From Bradyrhizobium centrolobii (lineage in GTDB: Bacteria; Pseudomonadota; Alphaproteobacteria; Rhizobiales; Xanthobacteraceae), in the NCBI RefSeq assembly GCF_001641635.1, contig NZ_LUUB01000029.1, positions 63,509 to 97,516 of the forward strand: DNA of 34,008 bases, written 5' to 3'. Every line of letters begins with the position of its first letter. Position 1 is the first letter of the stretch. Of this stretch, positions 14,428-23,311 are shown one piece after another. The notes below the pieces were generated by a model. That model did no database searches. It saw only the letters and a list, made by a program, of their open reading frames with translations, and was not told where the DNA came from. Position numbers and translations under genes: made by a program.

Positions 14428-16095
14428 CTATTTGGCCAGCTTGCGGACGGCTTCGTCCACGCTGTGGAACACGTGCTCCTTCGGCAGCGCATCGAACAGC
14501 CTGAACCGCTCGAACGCGTCCTGCGCGCGCACGGACTCGAGCCGCGCCAGCGCGACAGTGACGCCCTGTTCGCTGCACGCCTTGAAGACCTCGAGCAGGA
14601 TCTGGGCGGCGGTGAAGTCGATCTCGACCATCCCGCTCGCCTCCAGCACCAACAATTGCGGCGTCGAGGTGCTGAGGACCTTTGCGACGTCGCTGCGGAA
14701 GCCGGGCGCGTTGAGGAACGAGAGTGGCGCCTGGAGTCCGATCACAGCGACTCCGGCGATGCGTTCACCGGTGATGTGCGGATGGGCCGGCCACCAGATC
14801 GTGGTGCCGGGCACGCGTTCGAACTCGACGAGCCTTGCGCGCGTGGTGCTCCAGATGCCGTGCAGCAGCGACAGCACGATGCCGAGGAAGGCGCCTTGCT
14901 GGATCGGCAGCACGATGATCAGCGCGGCAGTGGCAACGATCAGCAGGAACTCGCTGAAGGACTGCCGATAGATCGTGACGATCTGCTTTGCGCGGATGAT
15001 CCGCAGCGCCACGAACAGCAGGATGCCGCCCAGCGCCGCGTCCGGCACGTGCCGCAACAATCCGGTGCCGAACGCGAGCAGCGCCAGCACGATTCCCGCG
15101 GCGGCAAGACCTGCAAGCTGCGATTGCCCGCCGGTCTCCGCGACGATCCCAGTCCGCGGCGGGCTGGCATTGACCGGAAACGCGCCGAACAGGCCGGCCA
15201 GCACGCTGCCGGCGCCCGCGCCCAGAAAATCGCGATCGACATCGGCGGGCTTGTCGGGGTCGGACGGGAATGACCGCGTCGTCGCGGCGGTCTGCACCAT
15301 CACGACGACCGTGATCACGAAGGCATTCGGCACCAGCCGCACCCACAGCTCGGGCGCAAGCTCGGGGAATGTCGGGCGCGGCAGCGTGCCCGGGACCGCG
15401 CCGACGACATTGACGCCCTTGCTCTCGAGGCCAAGCCCGATCACGGCCAGCGTCGCACCGGCGAGGCCGATCAGCGCGCCGGGAATCTTCGCGCTCACCT
15501 TCTCGGCGAGGAAGACCACGGCGAGCACGCCGAGGCCGATGCACAGCGTGTAGGGATTGGTCCGGCCGAGTTCGCCGGCCAGCACGCCGATGCGATCGAG
15601 CGTCGGTCCGCTCGCTGCCTCCACGCCGAGCACGCCCGGCAGTTGCGAAACGATGATGTGGACCGAGATGCCGGCAAGGAAGCCGACCATCACCGGCATC
15701 GACAGCAGATTGGCGATGCCGCCGAGCCGGAAGGCGCCGCTGGCGAGCATCATCGCGCCGACCATCAGTGCCAGCGCGAGCGCGAGGCCCTGGTATTCGG
15801 GCGAGCCGGCGGCAGCCATGGCGGCGAGCCCGCCGGCGAAGATCGGCGTGATCGTGGAGTCGGCGCCGCAGGACAGGAAGCGGTTGCCGCCGAGCAGGGC
15901 GAAGCCGAGCGATCCCGCCATGAAGGCGAAGAAGCCGATCTGCGGCTCGAAGCCGCCGAGCCGCGCGGTGGCCATCTGCTCGGGGATGGCGATGGCGGCC
16001 AGCGTCAGGCCCGCCATCAGGTCGCCGGGCAGGGAGTAGGACGCGAGCGACCGGAACAGTGGCCATGATGTCTTGGCGTGGGCGTCGTGCGGCAT
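14428..16095 (-). CDS. SulP-family anion transporter with STAS domain
   Basis: A 555-aa inner-membrane transporter of the SulP family (sulfate, bicarbonate or other anions). The SulP signature lies in the first helices: DLMAGLTLAAIAIPEQMATARLGG (about residues 25-48), with CGADSTITPIFAGGLAAMAAAG as the family's phosphopantetheine-like core. Several further hydrophobic segments run to about residue 410. The C-terminal STAS domain (about 440-555) has VLEASGMVEIDFTAAQILLEVF, where the Asp-Phe-Thr position is the conserved phospho-acceptor-like loop. GGGGAC precedes the ATG at 16095. The exact anion is not predictable. It lies 90 bp downstream of the caspase-like gene on the same strand, and its stop abuts the convergent 124-aa gene. 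Confidence 0.92.
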   Translation of the reverse strand: MPHDAHAKTSWPLFRSLASYSLPGDLMAGLTLAAIAIPEQMATARLGGFEPQIGFFAFMAGSLGFALLGGNRFLSCGADSTITPIFAGGLAAMAAAGSPEYQGLALALALMVGAMMLASGAFRLGGIANLLSMPVMVGFLAGISVHIIVSQLPGVLGVEAASGPTLDRIGVLAGELGRTNPYTLCIGLGVLAVVFLAEKVSAKIPGALIGLAGATLAVIGLGLESKGVNVVGAVPGTLPRPTFPELAPELWVRLVPNAFVITVVVMVQTAATTRSFPSDPDKPADVDRDFLGAGAGSVLAGLFGAFPVNASPPRTGIVAETGGQSQLAGLAAAGIVLALLAFGTGLLRHVPDAALGGILLFVALRIIRAKQIVTIYRQSFSEFLLIVATAALIIVLPIQQGAFLGIVLSLLHGIWSTTRARLVEFERVPGTTIWWPAHPHITGERIAGVAVIGLQAPLSFLNAPGFRSDVAKVLSTSTPQLLVLEASGMVEIDFTAAQILLEVFKACSEQGVTVALARLESVRAQDAFERFRLFDALPKEHVFHSVDEAVRKLAK

Positions 16096-16185
16096 CGATG
16101 TGGCGTCCCCGGAAGGCTTGGGTCGGACGATCAGACTACAGCATTTCCGGATCGCAAGGCGGCCGATGGTGCAGGCTCTACACCA

Positions 16186-17724
16186 TCAACAGGAATGTCC
16201 GCAAACGCTGGGCCTGCGGACATTCATTCGTATCGGGGACTGAGGTTTAGTACCTGCGGTAGTCGCCGTGCCCCATGTCTTCGCCACGGCCACACCCATG
16301 CCGAGCCCAATTCCCACGCCGATGCCGATGCCTTGCATGATGGCGCCGGGCGGCGGACCGGGAGGCGGTGCACGCTCGACGATCACGTCTTCGGGCGGGG
16401 GCGCAGGCCGGCGCTTCCGCGGCGTGTCGACAACTTTGCGCTTCGGCGGCGTGTCGTCGACGCGCTTCTTGATAACAGGCGCGACTGTCGGGTTGATCGG
16501 CGTTGCCGGTGTCGAGGGCGTCGAGCACGGGCAGGTCGGCGCCATTGCGACGGCGACCGGTGCTGCGGCCGCCGCGGCGGCCACGGGACCGTAGTTGCGG
16601 TTCTGCACGCGCAACAGCAGCCTGCGTGCGGTCGCGGCGAGGTCGCTGTTATCCCAGTTCGCAAGATAGGCCTCGAACGAGGCGCGGGTGTTGATCGCGA
16701 CCGCCCGTTCCCACGCCAGCATCTGGCGTCGGCGCTCTAGGATCGTGCGCACGCGCGGCGTGGAGGCGTCTTGCGCGAACAATTCGACATAGGCCTGATA
16801 CGCCGGCACCGTGTCGTCGGCGATCACGAGTTCATAGGCGGCCTTGGGTGCCTTGCCGCGCAGCTCGTTGCGCCAGTCGTCGACGCTGCGCGTCGCGCTG
16901 GCGAGCGCGGTCGAGGCCGCGCCCGGAGCCGCAGGCTGCCCGCTGTCGCCGCCGAAGAACTTGAAATCGCTCGTCAGCGACGAGCTCTCCCAGGGGATCT
17001 GCCGCCCGTCGGTCGATTGCGCCACGGCGAGGCGGATGCGCTTGAACACCTCTTCAATCGGCAAGTTGGGCTGCCTCGCAATGGTCAGAGCCGCCGTGGT
17101 GTAGGGGCTGTCGGCGCCGGAGCCGTCCTCGGCTTCCGCGCCGGGCGAGGTCGAGTAGGAAATGAACGAGCCGGGCGCACCGGCCTTGGTGTCGACGATC
17201 GCAAGCCCGTGGCCCGCGCCGCTGAGTGCCGGGAACGGATTGTTGCGGCAGGCATCGAGCATGAAGATGCGCGCCCGCGTCGGCAGTGCACCGAGCGTGT
17301 TGAGGAGATCGTTGAGCCGCACGCCCTGGAGCGGAATGTCGGCCTCGCGCTTGGGGTCGAGATCGACCGGTACGAGATAATTCTCGCCGTCGATCTGCAG
17401 GCCGTGGCCGGCATAGAAAACCAGCGCGACGGTGTCGGCGCCGCTGGCGTTGACCTTGCCGGCGAAATCGCTGATCGCCTGGCGCATCTCGTTCTGCGCC
17501 AGATTGGGGGCCGCGGTGACACTGAAGCCGGCACTGCCGAGCAGCTCGGTCATGCCTTTGGCATCGTTGGCGGCGTTCGGCAGTTCCGGCACCGCGCGAT
17601 AGGCGGACTGGCCGATCACAAGCGCGAGCCGCGCTTCCGCTGCGGCATCCGTGGGTGTCATCAGTTGTGCGAGGGCAAGAAGGCCGGATGCAAAGAACAA
17701 ATTACAAAGCACCGGACGGCGCAT
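16186..17724 (-). CDS. Exported caspase-family (peptidase C14) protein
   Basis: A 512-aa caspase-like cysteine protease with an N-terminal signal peptide (about residues 1-30, ending TDAAAE). The catalytic His is H107 in FYAGHGLQ and the Cys is C159 in MLDACRNNPF, both intact. Middle regions contain DGRQIPWESSSLTSDFKFFGG, then a helical segment and a Pro/Lys-rich linker, followed by a Gly-zipper hydrophobic stretch (GIGIGVGIGLGMGVAV). Such secreted caspase-like proteins are common in alphaproteobacteria; their substrates are unknown. GGAGGTGA before the ATG at 17724 is a strong start signal. The last 25 residues are odd: a one-base shift near the G-run at 16271-16274 would instead end the protein at 16247 with GHGDYRRY (see findings). 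Confidence 0.87.
   Translation of the reverse strand: MRRPVLCNLFFASGLLALAQLMTPTDAAAEARLALVIGQSAYRAVPELPNAANDAKGMTELLGSAGFSVTAAPNLAQNEMRQAISDFAGKVNASGADTVALVFYAGHGLQIDGENYLVPVDLDPKREADIPLQGVRLNDLLNTLGALPTRARIFMLDACRNNPFPALSGAGHGLAIVDTKAGAPGSFISYSTSPGAEAEDGSGADSPYTTAALTIARQPNLPIEEVFKRIRLAVAQSTDGRQIPWESSSLTSDFKFFGGDSGQPAAPGAASTALASATRSVDDWRNELRGKAPKAAYELVIADDTVPAYQAYVELFAQDASTPRVRTILERRRQMLAWERAVAINTRASFEAYLANWDNSDLAATARRLLLRVQNRNYGPVAAAAAAAPVAVAMAPTCPCSTPSTPATPINPTVAPVIKKRVDDTPPKRKVVDTPRKRRPAPPPEDVIVERAPPPGPPPGAIMQGIGIGVGIGLGMGVAVAKTWGTATTAGTKPQSPIRMNVRRPSVCGHSC
16194..16224 (-). terminator. Hairpin downstream of probable caspase gene end
   Basis: AATGTCCGCA (16194-16203) and TGCGGACATT (16215-16224) form a perfect 10-bp stem around an 11-nt loop. 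It is nominally inside the last codons of the caspase-like ORF but lies about 23 nt after the alternative TAA at 16247. It looks like a 3'-end hairpin; no long T-tract follows. Confidence 0.5.
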
Positions 17725-18145
17725 GGTGTCACCTCCATCGGCAATGCGCGCGAGGATGTCACCTTTTCTAGGCCTCGGCCATGTCCGGATCTGTGCGCTG
17801 GCTCACGCTCTCGGGGGTTGCGACAAAATGGGGCAGGACGCCTCCCGGAGCATCGTTCCGGCGTCATTCATGTGAATTGCGCATTGATCCATGCTGCTAT
17901 TGGATCGATCCGCGGGATGCGCGAAAGGAACCCCTCGAACGTCGGGCCGCAGGCCGATCGTGATCGAGAATCCCGGGCAAACAGAGTCGTTTCGCTGTGC
18001 GTCCGATCTGACGACACACGCGCCGCTCCGCGACGACAGGCGGCGACCCTTGCCTGCGCTGTCGCTTTGGCCATACAGTCCGAGCAACACGCCACGACAA
18101 CGATCGTGGCCGCGAACAAAAAATGCCTTGGGGAGAGACAGCACC
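17725..18145. other. Intergenic region (421 bp) between divergent caspase and TRAP genes
   Basis: No convincing gene: the short ORFs on both strands are Arg/Ser-rich and overlap in several frames. It must carry the promoters of the caspase-like gene and the TRAP operon. The only clear structure is the inverted repeat at 18091-18110. Confidence 0.6.
18091..18110. promoter_or_regulatory. Inverted repeat upstream of TRAP operon
   Basis: GCCACGA (18091-18097) and TCGTGGC (18104-18110) are perfect 7-bp arms around a 6-nt spacer, ending 35 bp before the dctP ATG. The size and place fit a dimeric regulator's operator. No regulator gene is adjacent. Confidence 0.4.
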
Positions 18146-19177
18146 ATGACCATCGTGCCCGTAAGCCGCCGCACGTTCATCAAATCGTCGACGGCGGTGA
18201 CCGCCGGCCTCGTGCTCTCTCCCGCAATCATCGGCCGTGCCGAAGCCGCGACGATGAAACTGAAATGCTCCTCGTCGCTGCCGAACGATCCCAAATACGC
18301 CAACGGCCGCGTCTACTACGACAATCTGGTCAAGAACCTGAAAGCGAACGGGCTCGGCGAACAGGTCGAGGTCTCCTTCTTCCCCGACAACCAGCTCGGT
18401 CAGGAAATTGACGTCATCAATTCGGTGAAGCTCGGCGTCATCGACCTCATGGTGTCGGGCTCGTCGATCTCGGCCAATCTGGTGCCGCTGGTCGGCACCT
18501 TCGATCTCGGCTATCTCTTCACCAGCTTCCCGCAGCAGACCAAGGCGTTCGATGCCGGCGCCGCCAAGCCGATCGAGGACGCTCTGCTCAAGGGCGGCAA
18601 CATCCGCATCATCGCCTGGGCCTACAATTTCGGCTCCCGCAGCGTGCTGGCGAAGAAGCCGGTCAAGACGCCAGAGGACCTCGCGGGCCTGAAGATCAGG
18701 ACGCTGCCCAATCCCGTCATCACCGAATGTCTGCGCCTGATGGGCGCGGCCGCGACGCCGCTGGCGTTCGGCGAGATCTACACCGCATTGCAGGCTGGCG
18801 TGCTGGATGGGCTCGAGCACGATCCGCCGACCATCCTCGCCAGCAAGTTCTTCGAAACGGCGAAGTTCTATGCGCTGACGCAGCACAACTTCTCGCCGCT
18901 CGCGATCTATTTCAGTGACATGACCTTCAATCGCATGGATCCGAAGCTGCGTGAGGGTTTTCTCGACGCCGCCAAGAAGGCCGCAGCCGATACGCGCGCG
19001 CACGGGCTTGCGGTGGAGAAGGAGGCGCTGGCCGCGCTCACCGACAAGGGCGTGACGGTAGCCGAATGCGATCGTGAGGCGTTTAGGAAACGCGTCATGC
19101 CGCAGACCGAGAACTTCATCAAGGCGCGGCCCGAGTCGAAGCCGGTCATCGACATGATCCGCGCGACCCAGGCCTGA
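18146..19177 (+). CDS. dctP: TRAP transporter substrate-binding protein (DctP family), Tat-exported
   Basis: A 343-aa periplasmic solute receptor. The N-terminus SRRTFIK (residues 7-13) is a twin-arginine motif, followed by a hydrophobic stretch and cleavage near AEAA (about 32-35). DctP signatures are FFPDNQLGQEIDVINSVKLGVIDL (about 78-101), GLKIRTLPNPV, where R185 is the expected carboxylate-binding Arg, and LQAGVLDGLEHDP (215-227). The last segment differs from the usual DGQEN of dicarboxylate binders, so the ligand is probably a different organic acid. GGGGAGAGA lies before the ATG at 18146. It is the first gene of a tight operon with the fused permease (7-nt gap) and a 2-hydroxyacid dehydrogenase. 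Confidence 0.92.
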   Translation: MTIVPVSRRTFIKSSTAVTAGLVLSPAIIGRAEAATMKLKCSSSLPNDPKYANGRVYYDNLVKNLKANGLGEQVEVSFFPDNQLGQEIDVINSVKLGVIDLMVSGSSISANLVPLVGTFDLGYLFTSFPQQTKAFDAGAAKPIEDALLKGGNIRIIAWAYNFGSRSVLAKKPVKTPEDLAGLKIRTLPNPVITECLRLMGAAATPLAFGEIYTALQAGVLDGLEHDPPTILASKFFETAKFYALTQHNFSPLAIYFSDMTFNRMDPKLREGFLDAAKKAAADTRAHGLAVEKEALAALTDKGVTVAECDREAFRKRVMPQTENFIKARPESKPVIDMIRATQA

Positions 19178-19184
19178 GGCACCG

Positions 19185-21038
19185 ATGACAGGCGCCGCGT
19201 CCCTCTCGGGCGGCCGCCACGGGAGCATCACCTTACTTCTTCGCGTGAGCGATGCGATCGCGGCCGTCTTCCTGGCCGCCGATCTCGTGGTGGTGTGCGG
19301 TTCCGTGCTGCTGCGTTTCTTCTTCAATGCACCGGTCGAATGGTCGGATGACGTCGCGCGCGGATTGATGGTCGGCTCGGCCTTCTTTGGCGCGGCGAGC
19401 GCACTGGCGCGCGGCGAGAATGTCGGCGTGTCCTTCTTCCGCGACATGCTGCCGCTGCGGCTGCGCGCGCTGGTCGACGCCGTGAGCGCGCTGCTGATCG
19501 TGCTGATCTCCTTCTATATCGCCTACAACGCGATCAAGCTGGGCTCGCTGACGGCGGGCCAGACCACCGGCTCCGGCCTGCCGCTGGAGCTGACGTTCTA
19601 TCCAATGGGCGTCGGCGCGCTGTTCATGACGGTGTTCGCGATCGATCATCTCTGCGCAAGGCCGCTGCCTGATATCGGGAAGGGCCTGGTCGCGATCGCG
19701 GTTGTGACCGCCCTTTATTTCGCTTGGGACTATCTGTCGCCATCGTCGGTGCCGTCATCGGGCACGCTGATGCTGATCGGTTTCTTCGCGACGCTGTTCG
19801 GCGGCCTGCCGATCGGCTTTGCGCTGGCGCTTGCCGCGCTGATCTTCATCTGGGTCGAGGGCGCGCTGCCCGGCGTCATCTTCGCCCAGCAGATGGCGCG
19901 CGGCATCGACAATTTCGTGCTGCTGGCGATCCCGTTCTTCATCCTCGTCGGCTATCTCATGGAAGCCAACGGCATGTCGGTGCGCCTGATCGAGCTGTTG
20001 CAGCGCGCCGTGGGGCGCATGCGCGGCGGGCTGAACGTCGTGATGGTGGCTTCGATGGTGCTGTTCTCGGGCATCTCCGGGTCGAAGATGGCCGACGTCG
20101 CCGCTGTCGGCTCCGTGCTGATCCCGGCGGCGCGCCGCTCGAAGCAGAATCCGGGCGGCGCGGTTGCGCTGCTCGCCGCATCCGCGGTCATGGCCGAAAC
20201 CATTCCGCCCTGCATCAACCTGATCATCCTGGGATTCGTCGCGAACCTGTCGATCGGCGGCCTGTTCGTCGCGGGACTTCTGCCGTCGGCGCTGATGGCG
20301 CTGGTCCTGATCGTCGTTTCCATCATCTTCGGCAAGCGGCCGGCGGCCGCCGAGGAGGTCGAGCCGCAGATGCCGGTGTCCGGCCTCTGGACCGGCGCAA
20401 TCGCCTCGTTCGGCCTGATCTTCATGATCTTCTTCGGCTTCAAGAGCGGCTTTGCCACCGCCACCGAGATCTCGGCTTTCGCCGTCGCCTATGCGCTCGT
20501 CGTCGGCAGTCTCGTGTTCCGCGAGCTCAGCCTGAAATCGGCCGCGCACAGTTTTGTCCAGGCGGCAACGCGCGCGGGTCTCGTGCTGTTCATTGTCGCC
20601 GCCGCGCAGTCGCTCGCGTTCACGCTGACCTTGCAGCAGGTGCCGCACGCGGTCGGCGATTTCATGCTCGGATTGTCCAAGACCAGCGGCGTCTGGCTGT
20701 TTATCCTGCTCGCGATCGCCGTGCTGATCGTGATGGGCTCGGTGCTGGAGGGCGCGGCCGCGCTCATCATCTTCGGCCCGCTGCTGCTGCCGGTGGCGGT
20801 GCAGCTCGGCATCGATCCCCTGCATTTCGGCGTCGTGCTGGTGATCGCCATGGGCATCGGTCTGTTCGCGCCGCCGCTGGGCCTTGGGCTCTACGGCGCC
20901 TGCCTGATCGGCAATGTGCCGATCGAGCAGACGGTGAAGCCGATCATGGGATATCTTGGCCTCTTGATGCTCTGCCTGCTCGTGATCGCGTTCGTGCCAT
21001 GGCTCAGCACCGCCTTGCCGCGCGCGTTAGGCTATTGA
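19185..21038 (+). CDS. dctM: TRAP transporter fused permease (DctQM)
   Basis: A 617-aa integral membrane protein that fuses the small (DctQ, about residues 1-165) and large (DctM, about 185-617) TRAP permease subunits. The DctQ part has FFFNAPVEWSDDVARGLMVG, the usual WxDE-like segment. The DctM part has GLPIGFALALAALIFIWVEG, DNFVLLAIPFFILVGYLMEANGM, FSGISGSKMADVAAVGSVLIPA and AMGIGLFAPPLGLGLYG, all classical. With DctP it forms a Na+-coupled secondary transporter for a carboxylate. The fusion replaces the separate dctQ and dctM genes seen in many genomes. Starts ATG at 19185, 7 nt after the dctP stop. Confidence 0.93.
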   Translation: MTGAASLSGGRHGSITLLLRVSDAIAAVFLAADLVVVCGSVLLRFFFNAPVEWSDDVARGLMVGSAFFGAASALARGENVGVSFFRDMLPLRLRALVDAVSALLIVLISFYIAYNAIKLGSLTAGQTTGSGLPLELTFYPMGVGALFMTVFAIDHLCARPLPDIGKGLVAIAVVTALYFAWDYLSPSSVPSSGTLMLIGFFATLFGGLPIGFALALAALIFIWVEGALPGVIFAQQMARGIDNFVLLAIPFFILVGYLMEANGMSVRLIELLQRAVGRMRGGLNVVMVASMVLFSGISGSKMADVAAVGSVLIPAARRSKQNPGGAVALLAASAVMAETIPPCINLIILGFVANLSIGGLFVAGLLPSALMALVLIVVSIIFGKRPAAAEEVEPQMPVSGLWTGAIASFGLIFMIFFGFKSGFATATEISAFAVAYALVVGSLVFRELSLKSAAHSFVQAATRAGLVLFIVAAAQSLAFTLTLQQVPHAVGDFMLGLSKTSGVWLFILLAIAVLIVMGSVLEGAAALIIFGPLLLPVAVQLGIDPLHFGVVLVIAMGIGLFAPPLGLGLYGACLIGNVPIEQTVKPIMGYLGLLMLCLLVIAFVPWLSTALPRALGY

Positions 21039-21050
21039 GGGAGCTTTACC

Positions 21051-22058
21051 GTGAAAGTCCTGTTGGCCCATACGCCGGAAATGCGCCGGAATTACTATGG
21101 CGAGCGCAGCCTGAGCGGCCTGCAAGCAATCGCCGAGGTGATCCTGCACGAGGGCGATCAGCCGCTCGACGCAACCAGCCTCGTCCGCGCGGCGAAAGAT
21201 GCCGACATCATCGTGGCCGATCGCATGACCGAAGGCCGCGGCGAGATCTTCCCGCAACTGCCGCATCTGCGGGCTTTCGTCCGTTGCGCCGTTGACATCC
21301 GCAACGTCAATGTCGGGGCCGCCTCGCAAGTCGGCGTGCTCGTGACCCGCGCCGGTCCGGGCTTCGTCCAGGCCGTCGCCGAGCTTGCGCTGGGCTTCAT
21401 GGTCGATCTGTCGCGCGGCGTGTCGCGTGCGACGGCGGACTATCAGGCCGGCCGCCAGGTAGAGGCGCGGATGGGCCGCCAGCTCGCCGGCAGCCGGATC
21501 GGCATCATCGGCTATGGCAGCATCGGCCGCTATCTGGCCGAGATCGCCAAGGTGCTGCGGATGGAAGTGCTGGTGTCCGATCCCTTCGTGAGCGTCAGCG
21601 ACAGCTCCATCCGGCAGGTCGGTCTCGACGAGCTCCTGTCAGCGTCCGACTACGTCGTCTGCCTCGCCATCGCCAATGAAGAGACCGAGAACCTGATCGG
21701 AGAGGCGGCGCTCGCGCGCATGCAGAAGCATGCCGTCTTCATCAACCTCTCGCGCGGCAATCTCGTCGACGAGGCGGCGCTCGCGAGAGCGCTGCGCGAA
21801 AGCCGCATCGCAGGCGCGGCGATGGATGTCGGCCGTGCGCCCGACCAGATGCCGACGCCGGAGCTGGCAGCGCTCCCCAACGTCATCGCGACGCCCCATG
21901 TCGGCGGGCTGACGCCGCAGGCGATCGAGTACCAGTCGCTGGAGACGGTGCGGCAAGTCGAGGCGATCATCAAGGGTGAGATCCCCGTCGGCGCCGTCAA
22001 CGCCGACCGCTGGACGCGCCGGCCTTTGAAGCGGCCTATAGCCGATCAACCGGTTTGA
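21051..22058 (+). CDS. D-isomer-specific 2-hydroxyacid dehydrogenase, atypical active site
   Basis: A 335-aa NAD(P)-dependent dehydrogenase starting at GTG 21051, with GAGG/GGGAG about 8 nt upstream. The nucleotide-binding motif is GIIGYGSIG (G154-x-G156-x2-G159). The catalytic Arg R235 is in INLSRGNLVD and the catalytic His H283 in TPHVGG. The relay Glu expected in a DVxE motif (position 262) is instead R262, in MDVGRAPDQMP (DVGR 259-262). A DVGRAPDQMP-like variant is a pattern I recall from related proteins, so it is probably a real subfamily and not an error. It is the third gene of the TRAP operon and presumably interconverts the imported hydroxy- or oxo-acid. Its 3' end overlaps the convergent binding-protein remnant by 23 bp. 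Confidence 0.88.
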   Translation: MKVLLAHTPEMRRNYYGERSLSGLQAIAEVILHEGDQPLDATSLVRAAKDADIIVADRMTEGRGEIFPQLPHLRAFVRCAVDIRNVNVGAASQVGVLVTRAGPGFVQAVAELALGFMVDLSRGVSRATADYQAGRQVEARMGRQLAGSRIGIIGYGSIGRYLAEIAKVLRMEVLVSDPFVSVSDSSIRQVGLDELLSASDYVVCLAIANEETENLIGEAALARMQKHAVFINLSRGNLVDEAALARALRESRIAGAAMDVGRAPDQMPTPELAALPNVIATPHVGGLTPQAIEYQSLETVRQVEAIIKGEIPVGAVNADRWTRRPLKRPIADQPV

Positions 22059-23026
22059 AGGTCCCGTCCTTCTGGATCACCGTCAAATACACCTTTGGCG
22101 GCGTGTCGATCACGCGCGTGCCGACGGTGACGATGCTGCCGCTGATGTCGAAGCGGCCGACATCGTTGATGACGCGCAAGAGACCCACTCGCGTTGGATT
22201 GGGGCCTGCCTGCTCCAGCGCCGCCGCGGCAAGGCGGCCCGACAGATAGCCTTCGAGCGACACGAAGTCCGGCGTCAGCGTCGGATCGTACGCATTTTGC
22301 GCCGCCTGATAGTCGGCGACGAGCTTGAGCGAGCGGTCCCAGGGAAACGGCACGACTTGAGAGACGATGACGCCTTCGCCTTCGGGGCCGAGCTCACGTG
22401 CCAGCGCATTGGCGCCGACGAAGGAGATGTTGACGAAGGCAGGATAGAAGCCGCTGCGGTGCGCGAGCTTGATGAACTCCGCGCAGGGACCGTAGGTGCC
22501 GACCATGACGATGGCTTCCGGTTCGCTCCGCTTGAACATCCGCCAGGCGGAGCCGACCGCGCGGGTGTTGCGCTCGAACGTGCCCTCGGCGGCGAGCTCG
22601 AGGCCGCGCTTTGCAAGCGCGCTCTTCACGCCCGCAAGCCCATCGCGACCGAAGGAGTCGTCCTGGTAGAAGATGCCGATGCGGGTGAACTTGCGGTCCT
22701 CGGTGAGGTGCTTGACCCACGCCTCGGCCTCGGCGCCGTAGCTCGCGCGAATGTTCACGACGTTCGAGAGTTCGAGGTCGCGCAGGAATTCAGCGCCGGT
22801 GAACGGGCCGATGAAGGGAACGTTCCTGGCGCTGGTGATCGGGATGGTCGCCATCGCGGTCGGCGTGCCCACTGCGCCGATCAGCGCAAACACCTTGTCG
22901 TCCTCGATCAGCCGCAGCGTCTGCGCCACCGAACGGTCGGGATCGTAGCCGTCGTCGCGGCTGAGCAACTGGAGCCAGCAGCGCGATGACTAGGGCGACG
23001 CAGGTCGCTGGTCGCGATCGTTTCAT
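22036..23026 (-). pseudogene. Broken branched-chain-amino-acid-type ABC substrate-binding protein gene
   Basis: Downstream of about 22968 an ORF of 310 aa matches the Peripla_BP_6 (Leu/Ile/Val-type) binding-protein family from SRDDGYDPDRSVAQTLRLIEDDKVFALIGAVGTP onward to a normal C-terminus. It lacks the signal peptide and the first lobe's first 70-90 residues. A signal-peptide-like start, MKRSRPATCVALVIALLAPVA, reads from the ATG at 23026, but in another frame: it runs into Arg-rich nonsense at about 22965-22985. The simplest reading is an internal deletion that joined the two parts out of frame. No permease or ATPase genes accompany it. A short start at the internal ATG 22968 would give a non-exported fragment, so function is unlikely. 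Confidence 0.75.
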
Positions 23027-23311
23027 GAAGACGCTTGCCGGATGCAGGAGGAGTTGAGGGAACGATAGTCCGGCCGGCTGAACAGCTCGCTAACCTCCGT
23101 TGCCGCAATACCCCGTAGGACTCCGGAGGAAAGCGGCTAGTTGCAACCACAATGATCGGGCTTGCGGGTCAATCGTTAACTAAGCCGCGCAATGCGGGAG
23201 GTCAGGGTTCTCAAATTGTGCACTTCTTAACCCAGGTCCTTGTCCGATTGTCGCCGCGACGGCTCAACCAGAAGTTCGATCCGTCGCGCGGGAAGGGGAT
23301 TTCGGATCAAG

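Noticed and set aside
23160..23240. TTAAC-like half-sites upstream of the c-di-GMP gene as a CtrA box
   Set aside because: The two TTAAC elements are not spaced as TTAA-N7-TTAA, so a CtrA site is not supported.
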